Translations under genes and position numbers: made by a program
Notes under the pieces: generated by a model
The model's input: the letters and a program-made list of their open reading frames with translations, nothing else
What the model was told of the DNA's origin: nothing
The model's database searches: none
Assembly (NCBI GenBank): GCA_025358485.1
Contig: JANYJJ010000072.1
Coordinates: forward strand, 1-41,109
Length of the DNA: 41,109 nucleotides
From: Burkholderiales bacterium
Lineage (GTDB): Bacteria > Pseudomonadota > Gammaproteobacteria > Burkholderiales > Burkholderiaceae_C
Direction: 5' to 3'
In this document: positions 1 to 8,694 of the stretch, piece by piece
Position numbering within the stretch: the first letter of the stretch is position 1
Layout: every line of letters begins with the position of its first letter

Positions 1-627
1 GTGGTTTTCGTGGAGCGCGGCCAAAGGAAGATTCTGGTCAACTACGCCAAACGCCAGGTGGGGAACAAGGTATACGGCGGACAATCGTCACATCTTCCGT
101 TGAAGTTGAACATGTCCGGGGTCATCCCGCCGATATTTGCGTCTTCAATTATTTTGTTGCCTGCGACAGCCGTGGGGTGGTTTGCGACGGGCGATGGCAT
201 GCGGTGGCTGAAGGACTTGGCCGGTTTGTTATCACCAGGGCAGCCGATCTACGTCATGCTCTACGCGGCCGCGATTGTGTTCTTCTGCTTCTTCTACACG
301 GCGTTGGTGTTCAACAGCAGAGAGACGGCGGACAACTTGAAGAAGAGTGGCGCTTTCATTCCTGGTATTCGTCCGGGCGAGCAGACAGCGAAGCACATCG
401 ACAAAATATTATCGCGTTTGACGCTAGCCGGTGCAATTTATATTACTGTAGTTTGCCTTCTTCCAGAATTCTTGGTCTTGAAGTACAACGTGCCTTTTAA
501 TTTCGGCGGTACTTCGCTTTTGATCATTGTTGTGGTGACCATGGACTTCTGGGCACAGGTGCAGAGCTATGTCATGAGTCAGCAATACGAATCGCTGTTG
601 AAAAAAGCGAACTTCAAGGCCACTTGA
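1..627 (+). CDS. secY: SecY, preprotein translocase channel subunit (3' part only)
   Basis: This is the C-terminal 208 residues of SecY, the membrane pore of the Sec translocon that exports unfolded proteins and inserts membrane proteins. The reading frame is open from base 1, so the start lies outside the window; full-length SecY is about 440 residues, so roughly the second half is here. Visible features are the hydrophobic segments near residues 40-60, 80-105, 140-160 and 168-188, the cytoplasmic loop with [15 protein letters not shown] that helps dock SecA and ribosomes, and the conserved tail with [11 protein letters not shown]. It is followed by infA in the order typical of beta-proteobacteria. 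Confidence 0.97.
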   Translation: MVFVERGQRKILVNYAKRQVGNKVYGGQSSHLPLKLNMSGVIPPIFASSIILLPATAVGWFATGDGMRWLKDLAGLLSPGQPIYVMLYAAAIVFFCFFYTALVFNSRETADNLKKSGAFIPGIRPGEQTAKHIDKILSRLTLAGAIYITVVCLLPEFLVLKYNVPFNFGGTSLLIIVVVTMDFWAQVQSYVMSQQYESLLKKANFKAT

Positions 628-677
628 AGAGTTAAGTAAAAGCGTTAGAAATACAGGAAAGATACAGAAATAACCGC

Positions 678-896
678 ATGGCGAAAGACGATGTCATCCA
701 GATGCAGGGCGAGATCCTTGAGAATCTCCCGAACGCAACCTTCCGAGTGAAACTTGAAAACAATCACGTGGTATTGGGGCATATCTCTGGAAAAATGCGT
801 ATGCATTACATCCGCATTTTGCCTGGTGACAAGGTAACTGTTGAGTTGACACCGTACGACTTGACGCGTGCCCGTATCGTTTTCCGCGCAAAATGA
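678..896 (+). CDS. infA: Translation initiation factor IF-1
   Basis: A 72-residue S1-like OB-fold protein that binds the A site of the 30S subunit during initiation. The start [12 protein letters not shown] and the core [19 protein letters not shown] are diagnostic of IF-1, and the length is exactly that of the family. It sits 50 bases after secY and before rpmJ. Beta-proteobacteria carry infA inside the ribosomal operon, whereas E. coli keeps it elsewhere, so the position supports the taxonomic call. No unusual residues are seen. Confidence 0.97.
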   Translation: MAKDDVIQMQGEILENLPNATFRVKLENNHVVLGHISGKMRMHYIRILPGDKVTVELTPYDLTRARIVFRAK

Positions 897-900
897 TGTT

Positions 901-919
901 GATACCCGAAACGGGTATC
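901..919 (+). other. Perfect hairpin between infA and rpmJ
   Basis: An 8-bp perfect inverted repeat GATACCCG / CGGGTATC closes a 3-base AAA loop five bases after the infA stop. No T tract follows, so it is not a classical terminator. It could be an RNA processing or stability element; this role is inference. Confidence 0.5.
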
Positions 920-966
920 TGTGATTTCGATCGGCGAAGTGCCTTGATTAGGCTCAGGAGAAAAGT

Positions 967-1080
967 ATGAAAGTTGCAGCCTCCGTAAAGAAAATGTGTC
1001 GGAATTGCAAGGTTATCCGCCGCAAGGGCGTGGTACGGGTGATCTGTACAGATCCCCGTCACAAGCAACGACAAGGCTAA
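967..1080 (+). CDS. rpmJ: 50S ribosomal protein L36
   Basis: A 37-residue protein, beginning [15 protein letters not shown] and ending DPRHKQRQG. It has the C-x2-C ... C-x4-H zinc-ribbon ligands (Cys11, Cys14, Cys27, His32), so this is the zinc-binding (C+) form of L36. L36 is a small protein of the 50S subunit. The length and the position between infA and rpsM are those expected in beta-proteobacteria. An AGGAG ribosome site lies just upstream (GCTCAGGAGAAAAGT before the ATG). It is easily missed by length-filtered gene finders. Confidence 0.96.
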   Translation: MKVAASVKKMCRNCKVIRRKGVVRVICTDPRHKQRQG

Positions 1081-1089
1081 GAAGCGTCG

Positions 1090-1147
1090 TTGACTGACAC
1101 TGTGAACTCGCAGCAGTCAAGGACAGAAGTCGCGTAATAAATTACGC
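1090..1147 (+). other. Two stem-loops in the rpsM leader
   Basis: TTGACTG (1090-1096) pairs with CAGTCAA (1114-1120), and GCGTAAT (1132-1138) pairs perfectly with ATTACGC (1141-1147) across a 2-base spacer. They lie in the 93-base gap before rpsM. Ribosomal operon spacers often hold feedback or processing structures; a role here is inferred. Confidence 0.4.
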
Positions 1148-1173
1148 AAGGAAGAACGTAAAAGAGAACGCTC

Positions 1174-1539
1174 ATGGCACGTATCGCTGGTATCAACATT
1201 CCGCCCCACAAGCACGCCGAGATCGGTTTGACTTCGATCTACGGCATTGGTCGTACAACGGCACAAAAGATCTGTGTTGCCAGTGGTGTACCTTTGGATC
1301 GCAAGATCAAAGACTTGACCGACGGAGATCTCGAGAAGATTCGTGAGGAAATCGGCCGAATGACCATTGAAGGCGACCTGCGCCGCGAGATGTCTATCAA
1401 CATCAAGCGACTGATGGATCTTGGCTGCTATCGAGGTTTTCGTCACCGTCGCGGTTTACCAGTGCGCGGTCAGCGCACTAAGACCAATGCGCGCACGCGT
1501 AAAGGCCCCCGCAAGTCGGGTGCATTGGTTAAAAAATAA
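1174..1539 (+). CDS. rpsM: 30S ribosomal protein S13
   Basis: A 121-residue S13 that sits in the head of the 30S subunit and contacts tRNA and the 50S bridge B1. It begins [20 protein letters not shown] and has the helix-two-turn-helix region, the [20 protein letters not shown] segment and a basic C-terminal tail ending RKSGALVKK, as in the family. It follows rpmJ and precedes rpsK, as in the alpha operon. Length and sequence are normal. Confidence 0.97.
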   Translation: MARIAGINIPPHKHAEIGLTSIYGIGRTTAQKICVASGVPLDRKIKDLTDGDLEKIREEIGRMTIEGDLRREMSINIKRLMDLGCYRGFRHRRGLPVRGQRTKTNARTRKGPRKSGALVKK

Positions 1540-1655
1540 GCTAGGAATTAGGTTCTGAATTAGCGCTGGTCCGGTGCCAGCGAACCCCCGAGCGGCTCGC
1601 GCTTCGGGTCTGAGCAAGAGTTAAACCAAAAAGTCAAGGTAAAGAGAGCGTCCAC

Positions 1656-2057
1656 ATGGCAAAAGCCCCCAATACCGCCGCCCAACGCGTGCGCAAGAAA
1701 GTCCGCAAGAACGTTGCGGATGGCGTTGCGCACGTTCACGCGTCTTTCAACAACACCATCATCACGATCACGGACCGCCAAGGTGGAGCGCTGTCTTGGG
1801 CGTCCAGTGGTGGGCAGGGCTTCAAAGGCTCACGCAAGAGCACGCCATTCGCTGCGCAGGTGGCCGCCGAAGTGGCGGGCCGAGCTGCACAAGAGCAGGG
1901 CATAAAAAACCTGGACGTGCGCATCAAAGGCCCGGGTCCCGGTCGCGAATCCTCGGTTCGGGCCTTGGCATCTCTCGGCATACGCATCAACCTGATATCT
2001 GACGTGACGCCAGTGCCTCACAACGGATGCCGCCCGCAAAAGCGCCGTCGCATCTGA
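1656..2057 (+). CDS. rpsK: 30S ribosomal protein S11
   Basis: A 133-residue S11 of the 30S platform near the Shine-Dalgarno helix. Diagnostic stretches are [20 protein letters not shown], the glycine/serine-rich [19 protein letters not shown], and the C terminus [17 protein letters not shown], where the N-G of HNG is the well-known isoaspartate site of S11. An AAGAGAG ribosome site lies upstream of the ATG. It is separated from rpsM by a 116-base spacer that contains CGCTGG/CCAGCG pairing. Confidence 0.97.
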   Translation: MAKAPNTAAQRVRKKVRKNVADGVAHVHASFNNTIITITDRQGGALSWASSGGQGFKGSRKSTPFAAQVAAEVAGRAAQEQGIKNLDVRIKGPGPGRESSVRALASLGIRINLISDVTPVPHNGCRPQKRRRI

Positions 2058-2069
2058 GTTCCGTTTCTC

Positions 2070-2106
2070 ATGTCGGCACTGCCTTTGCGGCGGGGCCGGC
2101 ATTTTT
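2070..2106 (+). terminator. Terminator-like hairpin after rpsK (possible attenuator)
   Basis: ATGTCGGCACTGCC and GGCGGGGCCGGCAT pair with one mismatch and a few G-U pairs around a TTTGC loop, and a run of five T follows. It stands within the ribosomal operon, ahead of rpsD, so it is more likely partial termination or attenuation than an operon end. The function is inferred. Confidence 0.5.
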
Positions 2107-2235
2107 GCGTTCCCCCGTCTAGCCACGAGGGTCGTTATAAGCCCACCGTCTGAGCGCCCATAAGAACACTCGCCAGACTCGCGCAAGCTGTCCGCCAAAG
2201 CGGCTGCCTTGCGTCAGAACAACCAAGGAAGCAAC

Positions 2236-2859
2236 GTGGCACGTTATTTAGGCCCAAAGGGCAAACTCTCACGCCGCGAGGGCACCGACCTCTTTTTGAA
2301 GAGTGCGCGCCGCCCCATCGGTGACAAAGTCAAATTTGACAGCAAGCCCGGACAGCACGGCCGTACTTCTGGTACACGGACTTCTGACTACGGTTTGCAG
2401 CTTCGCGAGAAACAGAAAGTCAAGCGCATGTACGGTATCTTGGAGCGCCAGTTCCGCCGCTACTTCGCCGAGGCTGAACGCCGAAAAGGTAACACCGGTG
2501 GTAACTTGCTGATGCTGTTGGAGTCTCGCCTGGACAACGTGGTTTACCGGATGGGCTTTGGCTCAACACGCGCTGAAGCTCGCCAGTTGGTCTCGCACAA
2601 GTCCATCACCGTCAACGGCGAGGTGGTGAACATTGCCTCCTTCTTGGTCAAAGCGGGTGATGCGGTGTCGGTTCGCGAGAAAGCGAAGAAGCAATTGCGC
2701 ATCGCTGATTCGATCAAATTGGCCGAAGGCCAAGGCATGCCTGCTTGGGTGCAAGTCGATGCCGCCAAGATGGAAGGCGTATTCAAGAAAGCGCCCGACC
2801 GCGACGAATTTGGCGCAGACATCAAGGAAGCCTTGATTGTTGAGTTGTACTCACGCTGA
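2236..2859 (+). CDS. rpsD: 30S ribosomal protein S4
   Basis: A 207-residue S4, an early 30S assembly protein that binds the 5' domain of 16S rRNA and in many bacteria represses its own operon. I place the start at the GTG at 2236 because it is preceded by AAGGAAG at good spacing, gives the conserved N terminus [20 protein letters not shown], and gives the usual length; an in-frame extension to 2209 adds nine unconserved residues. The S4 RNA-binding domain is at about residues 97-160 ([20 protein letters not shown]). The N terminus has no zinc-binding cysteines. Confidence 0.96.
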   Translation: MARYLGPKGKLSRREGTDLFLKSARRPIGDKVKFDSKPGQHGRTSGTRTSDYGLQLREKQKVKRMYGILERQFRRYFAEAERRKGNTGGNLLMLLESRLDNVVYRMGFGSTRAEARQLVSHKSITVNGEVVNIASFLVKAGDAVSVREKAKKQLRIADSIKLAEGQGMPAWVQVDAAKMEGVFKKAPDRDEFGADIKEALIVELYSR

Positions 2860-2869
2860 TATTGGAAGT

Positions 2870-2907
2870 GGCTGCATCCGCACCGCCTCGCGGTGACGGC
2901 CGCAGCC
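2870..2907 (+). other. Stem-loop at the start of the rpsD-rpoA spacer
   Basis: GGCTGC (2870-2875) pairs with GCAGCC (2902-2907) and encloses a perfect CACCGC / GCGGTG hairpin with a CTC loop (2881-2895). With the tandem repeat just downstream it makes a strongly folded 186-base spacer. The role is unknown. Confidence 0.5.
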
Positions 2908-2919
2908 GAACTTGTTTTT

Positions 2920-2982
2920 AAGTTCGAAGGCGTTAACGCAAAGTTCGTTGGCATTAGCGCTAAGTTCGATGGCTCTTACGCC
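2920..2982 (+). repeat. Three 21-bp tandem repeats between rpsD and rpoA
   Basis: Three direct copies at 2920-2940, 2941-2961 and 2962-2982 each start AAGTTCG and have a GGC....TTA..GC core. Several copies can fold on themselves (for example GGCGTTAACGC). A GAACTT/AAGTTC hairpin with a GTTTTT loop (2908-2925) overlaps the first copy. The copies are seen directly; any regulatory effect on rpoA is inference. Confidence 0.75.
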
Positions 2983-3045
2983 ATCGCCCATTGGTCCCTC
3001 AGCCTTATCGGTGTAACGATCCGAGGGTATTGAAAGAAAGACCTC

Positions 3046-4035
3046 ATGCAAACAAATTTGCTCAAGCCAAAAGCTATTCACGTGGAGCCGCTCGGCCTGA
3101 ACCGCGCCAAGGTCACATTGGAGCCTTTCGAGCGCGGCTACGGTCACACGCTTGGCAACGCGTTGCGTCGCGTGTTGCTGTCTTCGATGGTCGGCTATTC
3201 GCCGACGGAGGTCACTATTGCTGGCGTGCTGCATGAGTACTCCACCGTTGACGGCGTGCAGGAAGACGTCGTTCACATGATGTTGAATCTCAAAGGAGTC
3301 GTTTTCCGTTTGCACAACCGCGACGAAGTCACCTTGGTTTTGCGCAAAGAAGGCGAGGGCCCGGTCAAAGCAGGCGACATCCAAACGCCGCACGATGTCG
3401 AAATCATCAATCCTGACCACGTCATTGCTCACTTGTCGCACGGCGGCAAGTTGGACATGCAGATCAAGGTCGAAAAAGGACGCGGTTACGTGCCGGGCAC
3501 GATGCGCCGTTTTGGCGACGAGCCGACCAAGTCGATCGGTCGCATTGTTCTGGACGCTTCGTTCTCGCCTGTGGCTCGCGTGAGCTACACCGTCGAAACC
3601 GCTCGCGTTGAGCAGCGTACCGACCTCGACAAATTGGTGATGGAAATCAACACCAACGGTGCCATCTCGCCTGAAGAAGCGATCCGTGCGTCGGCCAAAA
3701 TTTTGGTTGAGCAGTTGGCTGTATTCGCTCAGCTGGAAGGCAGCGACCTGGCCGGCATCATCGAGCGCGAAAGCCCACGCAGTACGCAGTTCGATCCAAT
3801 TTTGTTGCGTCCAGTCGACGAGTTGGAGTTGACTGTGCGGTCTGCCAACTGTCTGAAGGCGGAGAACATTTACTACATCGGCGACCTGATTCAGCGCACC
3901 GAAACAGAGCTGCTCAAGACGCCGAATTTGGGTCGCAAGTCGCTCAACGAAATCAAAGAAGTTTTGGCTTCACGCGGTTTGGCTCTCGGCGCGCGCCTGG
4001 AGAACTGGCCGCCGCAGGGTTTGGACAAGCGATAA
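3046..4035 (+). CDS. rpoA: DNA-directed RNA polymerase subunit alpha
   Basis: A 329-residue alpha subunit. The N-terminal domain (about 1-235) dimerises and nucleates polymerase assembly and contains [20 protein letters not shown]. The C-terminal domain (about 250-329) holds [18 protein letters not shown] and [16 protein letters not shown], the surface that binds UP elements and activators, including the arginine of the R-S-A-N-C motif. Length matches the family. It is placed between rpsD and rplQ as usual. Confidence 0.98.
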   Translation: MQTNLLKPKAIHVEPLGLNRAKVTLEPFERGYGHTLGNALRRVLLSSMVGYSPTEVTIAGVLHEYSTVDGVQEDVVHMMLNLKGVVFRLHNRDEVTLVLRKEGEGPVKAGDIQTPHDVEIINPDHVIAHLSHGGKLDMQIKVEKGRGYVPGTMRRFGDEPTKSIGRIVLDASFSPVARVSYTVETARVEQRTDLDKLVMEINTNGAISPEEAIRASAKILVEQLAVFAQLEGSDLAGIIERESPRSTQFDPILLRPVDELELTVRSANCLKAENIYYIGDLIQRTETELLKTPNLGRKSLNEIKEVLASRGLALGARLENWPPQGLDKR

Positions 4036-4138
4036 CTCGCTTCGCTCCAACAGGAAAGACGGTCTGGAGACCGCATGAGGAAAGCGGCCTTGAAGCCGTC
4101 ATGGAACGACATTCGCAAACAGTGTGTTTGATCGTGCA

Positions 4139-4166
4139 AACCCCAGTACCTGATACGGCTGGGGTT
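4139..4166 (+). other. Hairpin in the rpoA-rplQ spacer
   Basis: An 8-bp perfect inverted repeat AACCCCAG / CTGGGGTT with a 12-base loop. No T run follows, so it is not a terminator. A smaller GGTC/GACC hairpin lies at 4061-4072. The spacer is 170 bases, long for this gene pair. Function unknown. Confidence 0.4.
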
Positions 4167-4205
4167 CAATAAGTCAGTCAAAAATTAGCATCAGGAACCT
4201 ACACC

Positions 4206-4604
4206 ATGCGCCACCGTAATGGACTCCGCAAACTCAACCGAACCTCGTCGCACCGCTTGGCGATGTTGCGCAACATGTGCAACTCGCTGATCACGCACGA
4301 GGCCATCAAAACCACCGTGCCCAAAGCCAAAGAGCTGCGTCGCGTGGTGGAGCCTCTCATCACCTTGGCCAAAGAGGCAACGCTGGCCAACCGCCGCTTG
4401 GCGTTTGATCGCACGCGCGACCGCGATGTCGTGGCCAAGCTGTTCAACGTCATCGGCCCTCGCTACAAGGCCCGGCCCGGCGGCTACACACGCATCCTGA
4501 AAATGGGTTTCCGTGTGGGCGACAACGCTCCCATGGCCTTTGTCGAGTTGGTTGATCGTCCTGATGTGGCGGCGACTGAAGGCGCAGAGGAAGCGGCGGC
4601 GTAG
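4206..4604 (+). CDS. rplQ: 50S ribosomal protein L17
   Basis: A 132-residue L17 located near the polypeptide exit tunnel. The start [20 protein letters not shown] and the block [22 protein letters not shown] are diagnostic. The acidic C-terminal tail ([13 protein letters not shown]) is typical of beta-proteobacterial L17. It is the last gene of the alpha operon and is followed directly by a strong intrinsic terminator. Confidence 0.97.
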   Translation: MRHRNGLRKLNRTSSHRLAMLRNMCNSLITHEAIKTTVPKAKELRRVVEPLITLAKEATLANRRLAFDRTRDRDVVAKLFNVIGPRYKARPGGYTRILKMGFRVGDNAPMAFVELVDRPDVAATEGAEEAAA

Positions 4605-4646
4605 ATTTCAAACCGGCTGCGTCGTTCAATGAACCACGCGTCCCGT

Positions 4647-4674
4647 AAAAGGCCAGCACCTGCTGGCCTTTTTT
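4647..4674 (+). terminator. Rho-independent terminator of the ribosomal operon
   Basis: AAAAGGCCAG pairs perfectly with CTGGCCTTTT around a CACCTG loop and runs into six T. It lies 42 bases after the rplQ stop and closes the secY-rplQ transcription unit. Confidence 0.9.
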
Positions 4675-4712
4675 CATGGCGACGTGGGTTGGAACGCCGG
4701 GTGAGTCTGAAA

Positions 4713-4792
4713 AATGCTTGAGCTGAGGAATGCTTGATCTGAGAAATGCTCGAGCTGAGGAATGCTTGAGCTCAGAAAGGCTCGATCTCACA
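4713..4792 (+). repeat. Five 16-bp tandem repeats upstream of dsbD
   Basis: Five head-to-tail copies with consensus AATGCTTGAGCTGAGG at 4713, 4729, 4745, 4761 and 4777. Copies 1-4 differ at one to three positions, and the fifth is the most diverged. They fill the gap between the rplQ terminator and dsbD, where the dsbD promoter would be expected. AGCT and GAGCT(C) half-palindromes recur in the units. Confidence 0.85.
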
Positions 4793-4843
4793 ACTGCCCT
4801 GCGTAAGAAAGGAACCAAGGTCAGTGACCACGGTCATCCCCTC

Positions 4844-6682
4844 ATGAAGAATTCAGGTCTTTTTCGACGTCGCATGGCCGCAGCACTTTGCTGGCTCGCT
4901 TGCATTCCCGCCTTGGCTGCAGATGATTTTTTGCCGCCTGACGTGGCTTTCAAATCCACGGCGCGTGTTTTGGACGAGCGCACGGTTGAAGTCGAGTTTC
5001 AAGTCGCGCCCGGCTATTACCTTTACCGCGAGCAATTCAAGTTCGATGCCACTGGCGCAACGCTGGCCCCCGCTCAAATCCCAACAGGGAAGGTGAAGTT
5101 TGACGAGACCTTTCAAAAACAGGTTGAAACTCACCGCGACTTGATTCGGATCGCTGTCCCCGTGACGCAGTCGGCCCCGCGTTTCAAGCTGACCGTGACG
5201 TATCAGGGCTGCGCAGACAAAGGTTTGTGCTACCCACCGTCTCAGATCGCCACTGAGGTCAGCTTGAAGGGCTTTGGCGGCGACGGAAGTGTGAATGTGA
5301 TGCCGGGTCGGGAATTGAGCTTGCAGCCAGACGTGACCGCTTCCGGTACGACGGCGGCGTTGACCGTTTCCTCCATCGCCAGCAGCCCCGTCGGGATCAA
5401 CACCGCGTCAGCCACCAGCAGCTCAAACATAGCCTCCGTGCTGAAGTCTGGCCGGTTTTGGAGCGTGGTGGGCGTCTTCTTTGCCGCGGGTGTGCTGCTT
5501 TCGTTGACACCTTGCGTGCTGCCCATGTTGCCCATCTTGTCGGCACTCATCGTCGGACAAGGCACGGCGGTCTCGCGCTGGCGAGGTTTGTTGCTGGCAT
5601 CTGGCTACTCCTTGGGCATGGCAGCGGTCTACACCGGTCTGGGCGTGGCGGCGGGGCTTGCAGGTGAAGGCTTGGCCGCCGCTCTTCAAAACGTTTGGGT
5701 ATTGACTGGGTTTGCGCTGGGCTTGGTCGCTTTGTCGCTGTCGATGTTTGGGCTTTACGAACTGCAATTGCCTGCCAGCCTGACAGGGCGTTTGACCACC
5801 GTGTCAAACCAACTGCCCGCTGGCCGTCTGTTCGGCGTTTTTCTGATGGGCGGCGTGTCGGCCCTCATCGTCAGCCCCTGTGTGGCCGCGCCGCTCGCGG
5901 GTGCGCTGGTTTACTTGAGCCAAACGCGTGACGTGGCGCTGGGCGGCTCTGCCTTGTTTGCCTTGGCCGGTGGCATGAGCGTGCCTTTGCTGCTGCTCGG
6001 CGCCTCGGCAGGCGCATGGCTGCCCAGAGCGGGCGCTTGGATGAATGACGTCAAGCGTTTCTTCGGCGTGCTTTTGCTGGCTGTGGCTGTGTGGACTGTT
6101 CAACCGGTTTTGCCCTCATGGATGTCAATGACGCTCTGGGGTTGCCTTGCATTCGCAGCGGCCGCACTGCTGTGGGGAAGGCCAAACCGCAGTGGCCGCT
6201 TCACGCGACCCGCATTGGCGCTGGCCTTGGCGGTTTTTGGGGCTTTGCAATGGGCCGCCGCCGCAACCGGCGGGGCAGACCCGCTGCGCCCGTGGGCGCA
6301 GTGGACAGCCAAATCGTCTCAAGCTGCATTGAAATTCCTGCCGGTGCGCGATGTGTCCGAATTGGACGCCGCCTTGAGCGCGGCTGGCAAACCCGTGATG
6401 CTCGACTTTTATGCCGATTGGTGCGTCTCGTGCAAAGAAATGGAAGCGTTCACGTTCAGCGACCCAGCGATTCAAGCGCGCCTTCGGGGCGCCTTGCTGC
6501 TGAAAGTCGATGTCACGCAAAACAACGCGGCTGACCGAGCCTTGCTGAAGCGCTTCGGCTTGTTCGGCCCACCCGGCACGTTGTTTTTTGATGGAAAAGG
6601 CAACGAAGTGCAAATGGCTCGCGTCTTGGGTTATCAGGACGCCCCGCGATTCGGCCAAACATTGAGCGCGGCCGGGCTGTGA
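4844..6682 (+). CDS. dsbD: Thiol:disulfide interchange protein DsbD
   Basis: A 612-residue inner-membrane reductant conduit that passes electrons from cytoplasmic thioredoxin to periplasmic DsbC/CcmG-type partners. I chose the ATG at 4844 because it gives a clean signal peptide (RRRMAAALCWLACIPALA); an open frame runs further upstream but through the tandem repeat. The alpha domain carries Cys123 and Cys129 in GCADKGLCYPP. The transmembrane beta domain has Cys224 in TPCVLPMLP and Cys346 in SPCVAAPLAG. The C-terminal thioredoxin-like domain has Cys527-x-x-Cys530 in DFYADWCVSCKEME. All three cysteine pairs needed for the relay are present. It is probably expressed alone: a terminator lies before it and a tRNA gene after it. 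Confidence 0.95.
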   Translation: MKNSGLFRRRMAAALCWLACIPALAADDFLPPDVAFKSTARVLDERTVEVEFQVAPGYYLYREQFKFDATGATLAPAQIPTGKVKFDETFQKQVETHRDLIRIAVPVTQSAPRFKLTVTYQGCADKGLCYPPSQIATEVSLKGFGGDGSVNVMPGRELSLQPDVTASGTTAALTVSSIASSPVGINTASATSSSNIASVLKSGRFWSVVGVFFAAGVLLSLTPCVLPMLPILSALIVGQGTAVSRWRGLLLASGYSLGMAAVYTGLGVAAGLAGEGLAAALQNVWVLTGFALGLVALSLSMFGLYELQLPASLTGRLTTVSNQLPAGRLFGVFLMGGVSALIVSPCVAAPLAGALVYLSQTRDVALGGSALFALAGGMSVPLLLLGASAGAWLPRAGAWMNDVKRFFGVLLLAVAVWTVQPVLPSWMSMTLWGCLAFAAAALLWGRPNRSGRFTRPALALALAVFGALQWAAAATGGADPLRPWAQWTAKSSQAALKFLPVRDVSELDAALSAAGKPVMLDFYADWCVSCKEMEAFTFSDPAIQARLRGALLLKVDVTQNNAADRALLKRFGLFGPPGTLFFDGKGNEVQMARVLGYQDAPRFGQTLSAAGL

Positions 6683-6708
6683 TTAGCGCTTCACCCTCAG
6701 ATCCCTGC

Positions 6709-6714
6709 TATACT
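6709..6714 (+). promoter_or_regulatory. Probable -10 box of the tRNA gene
   Basis: TATACT starts 18 bases before the mature tRNA 5' end and is followed by a short discriminator. I see no good -35 hexamer at 16-18 bp, so only the -10 element is called. Confidence 0.4.
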
Positions 6715-6726
6715 ATCGCACTCAGT

Positions 6727-6803
<77 letters not shown>

Positions 6804-6813
6804 CCAATCGAGC

Positions 6814-6843
6814 AAAACGCCAACCCAAAGAGGTTGGCGTTTT
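6814..6843 (+). terminator. Terminator after tRNA-fMet
   Basis: AAAACGCCAACC pairs perfectly with GGTTGGCGTTTT across a 6-base loop and ends in a T run. It lies 10 bases after the CCA end and terminates the single tRNA transcript. Confidence 0.88.
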
Positions 6844-7212
6844 TCTATGTCTCGAACGAAATCTGTCCGCCCCCAGAATTCGACGTTGCCTGACATATTT
6901 TTCCGTCATGCTGTCATCGCCGCAACCGTGTTCGCAAGATGACGCGGGCAGTTGTTCATGGCATGGGCAGCGATGCAACTGCGCAGGCCTCAAGAATCAG
7001 AAATACGTGCCGAAAGTCGCCACTATGGGCGGGTTTGCCTGCACACCCCCCGGATGCAGGATTTCCCCCGATTCGGGGGGGCACCTAGACTCTAAGGATC
7101 GCGAGGACGTGGGCTATGCGAGCTGCCTAGCAACAGCGCGCAGCTTCGCTAGATATCGATGGTGCGCCGCAACACGGTTGTTCGCAGCCAAGAAGTTTTT
7201 TGAGTAGCCGCA
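6844..7212 (+). promoter_or_regulatory. Gene-free leader of the EPS locus with several palindromes
   Basis: This stretch has no credible gene. It holds an inverted repeat GTCATC / GATGAC (6913-6918, 6938-6943), a palindrome CCTGCA-N11-TGCAGG (7038-7060), a G/C hairpin CCCCCG-ATT-CGGGGG (7065-7079), and an imperfect stem GCGAGCTGC / GCAGCTTCGC (7118-7149). I found no convincing -35/-10 pair, no sigma-54 TGGCAC-N5-TTGC site and no ops/JUMPstart element. Its place before the first EPS gene suggests it carries the promoter and regulator sites. Confidence 0.5.
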
Positions 7213-8619
7213 ATGCTGAAAGTGTTTGCACATCACATCAAAGGTTTGACCATCGCCGAGTTTGTGGCCGACACCTTGGTGTGTTTCCTCGCCATCATCG
7301 TGGCGGCGAATCAGCTTTTCGCAGGCAACGTAGGGCTCGGGGGTCAAACTTTGGGCGTAACCGACATGTTGATCCCGGCTGCCGAATTCACGCTGGTGAT
7401 GTCGCTGATGTACAGCTTCGTTGGCTTGTATCGGCGCGGCGTGATCGCAGTCAGCTTCAGGGCGTTGTTGGGACGAACCTTTCTGGCCGTTTTCATGGGT
7501 TCTTGCATCGCTTACTTCGCCCTGATGTTGGTCGGGCAAAGCAGCTACGCCATCCAATTGCTAGGTCGCGCAGTCGCCTACATGGCCGTGGGCGTCGTCA
7601 TGGTTCGCAGCCTGGCCTTCGTGGCACGACGCACCTCGCTGGGTGCGCGCCGAGTTTTGATCGTCGGCACTGGCCTGGACGCTCAAAGTGTGGCCCGCCG
7701 CATACGATCTGATGGCCGCGCGCACAGCGCCATCGTCGGTTTCTACCCCACTGATTTGGATGTGGGTGGGGATGAGAGTCATTTCGGATTTTTCTCGCGC
7801 GACAAAACCATCGATCAAGTGGCGTTGGAAAACAAGGTTGATGAAATCATCGTCGCAGTTCGCGAACAGCGGGGCGGCGGATTGCCTATGGATCAATTGC
7901 TGGCTTGCCGCATTCAAGGCATACCGGTCTTGGATTTGGCAGGGTTTTACGAGCGAGTGCACGGTGAAGTTCCCATCGACAGCTTAAAGGCCAGCTGGTT
8001 GGTCTACGGCCACGGTTTTGTTCAAGGCCCTGTGCGCACTGCAGTCAAGCGCACCTTCGACATCATTTGTTCGACAGCCTTGTTGGTTGTGACTTCACCC
8101 ATCATGCTGTGCGCCATGGTCGCCGTGAAGCTGGAAAGCCCCGGCCCCATCATTTACCGTCAACAGCGCGTGGGCCTGGGCGGCCGCATCTTCATGTGCT
8201 TGAAATTGCGCAGCATGCGCAACGATGCAGAGACCGACGGCGTGGCGCGCTGGGCCACCAAAAACGACAGCCGAATCACGCGCGTGGGTGCCTTCATCCG
8301 CAAGACTCGGATAGACGAATTGCCGCAACTCTTCAGTGTGCTGCGCGGCGAAATGAGTTTGGTCGGGCCTCGTCCCGAGCGGCCTTCATTCGTCAGCGAG
8401 CTGAAGGAAAAAATCGCCTATTACGACATTCGCCACAGTGTGAAACCTGGCGTCACCGGATGGGCGCAGGTGCGTTACGGCTACTGCGCCACCATCGGAG
8501 ACTCGATCAAAAAACACCAATTCGACCTCTACTACGTGAAGAACAATTCGCTTTTTTTGGACATGCTGGTGTTGATAGAAACCGTCAGCGTGGTCTTGTT
8601 CAGAGAAGGCTCGCAATGA
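7213..8619 (+). CDS. Undecaprenyl-phosphate sugar phosphotransferase (exosortase-locus EpsB type)
   Basis: A 468-residue initiating enzyme that moves a sugar-1-phosphate from a nucleotide sugar to undecaprenyl phosphate at the inner face of the membrane and so starts each EPS repeat unit. The N-terminal half has four or five membrane segments and a CoA_binding_3-like Rossmann region ([19 protein letters not shown], about residues 153-171). The C-terminal catalytic domain has the membrane helix [19 protein letters not shown], then [32 protein letters not shown] and [13 protein letters not shown], all hallmarks of PglC/WbaP-type transferases. The layout matches the sugar transferases of PEP-CTERM/exosortase loci. 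It is the first gene of the locus. Confidence 0.9.
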   Translation: MLKVFAHHIKGLTIAEFVADTLVCFLAIIVAANQLFAGNVGLGGQTLGVTDMLIPAAEFTLVMSLMYSFVGLYRRGVIAVSFRALLGRTFLAVFMGSCIAYFALMLVGQSSYAIQLLGRAVAYMAVGVVMVRSLAFVARRTSLGARRVLIVGTGLDAQSVARRIRSDGRAHSAIVGFYPTDLDVGGDESHFGFFSRDKTIDQVALENKVDEIIVAVREQRGGGLPMDQLLACRIQGIPVLDLAGFYERVHGEVPIDSLKASWLVYGHGFVQGPVRTAVKRTFDIICSTALLVVTSPIMLCAMVAVKLESPGPIIYRQQRVGLGGRIFMCLKLRSMRNDAETDGVARWATKNDSRITRVGAFIRKTRIDELPQLFSVLRGEMSLVGPRPERPSFVSELKEKIAYYDIRHSVKPGVTGWAQVRYGYCATIGDSIKKHQFDLYYVKNNSLFLDMLVLIETVSVVLFREGSQ

Positions 8620-8694
8620 GCCGGTGCCTGCGCTGTCCGTGACCCTTGCCAAAAACCCTTTGATCAAACTCCCTAGAAACGAAGAGGACTTGCC

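Noticed and set aside
2209-2235. Upstream start of rpsD at 2209
   Set aside because: The added nine residues are not part of S4, and the GTG at 2236 has a strong ribosome site and the conserved N terminus.
4713-4792. CRISPR-like array
   Set aside because: The repeats abut each other with no spacers, so this is a simple tandem repeat.
4730-4843. Upstream extension of dsbD to the ATG at 4730
   Set aside because: The added 38 residues come from the tandem repeat and are charged; they would bury the signal peptide that begins at the ATG at 4844.
7023-7045. Sigma-54 promoter near GGGCGGGTTTGCC
   Set aside because: The GG to GC spacing is 8, not 10, bases and TGGCAC is absent.
6844-7212. ops/JUMPstart element for RfaH
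   Set aside because: The GGCGGTAGC core is not present.
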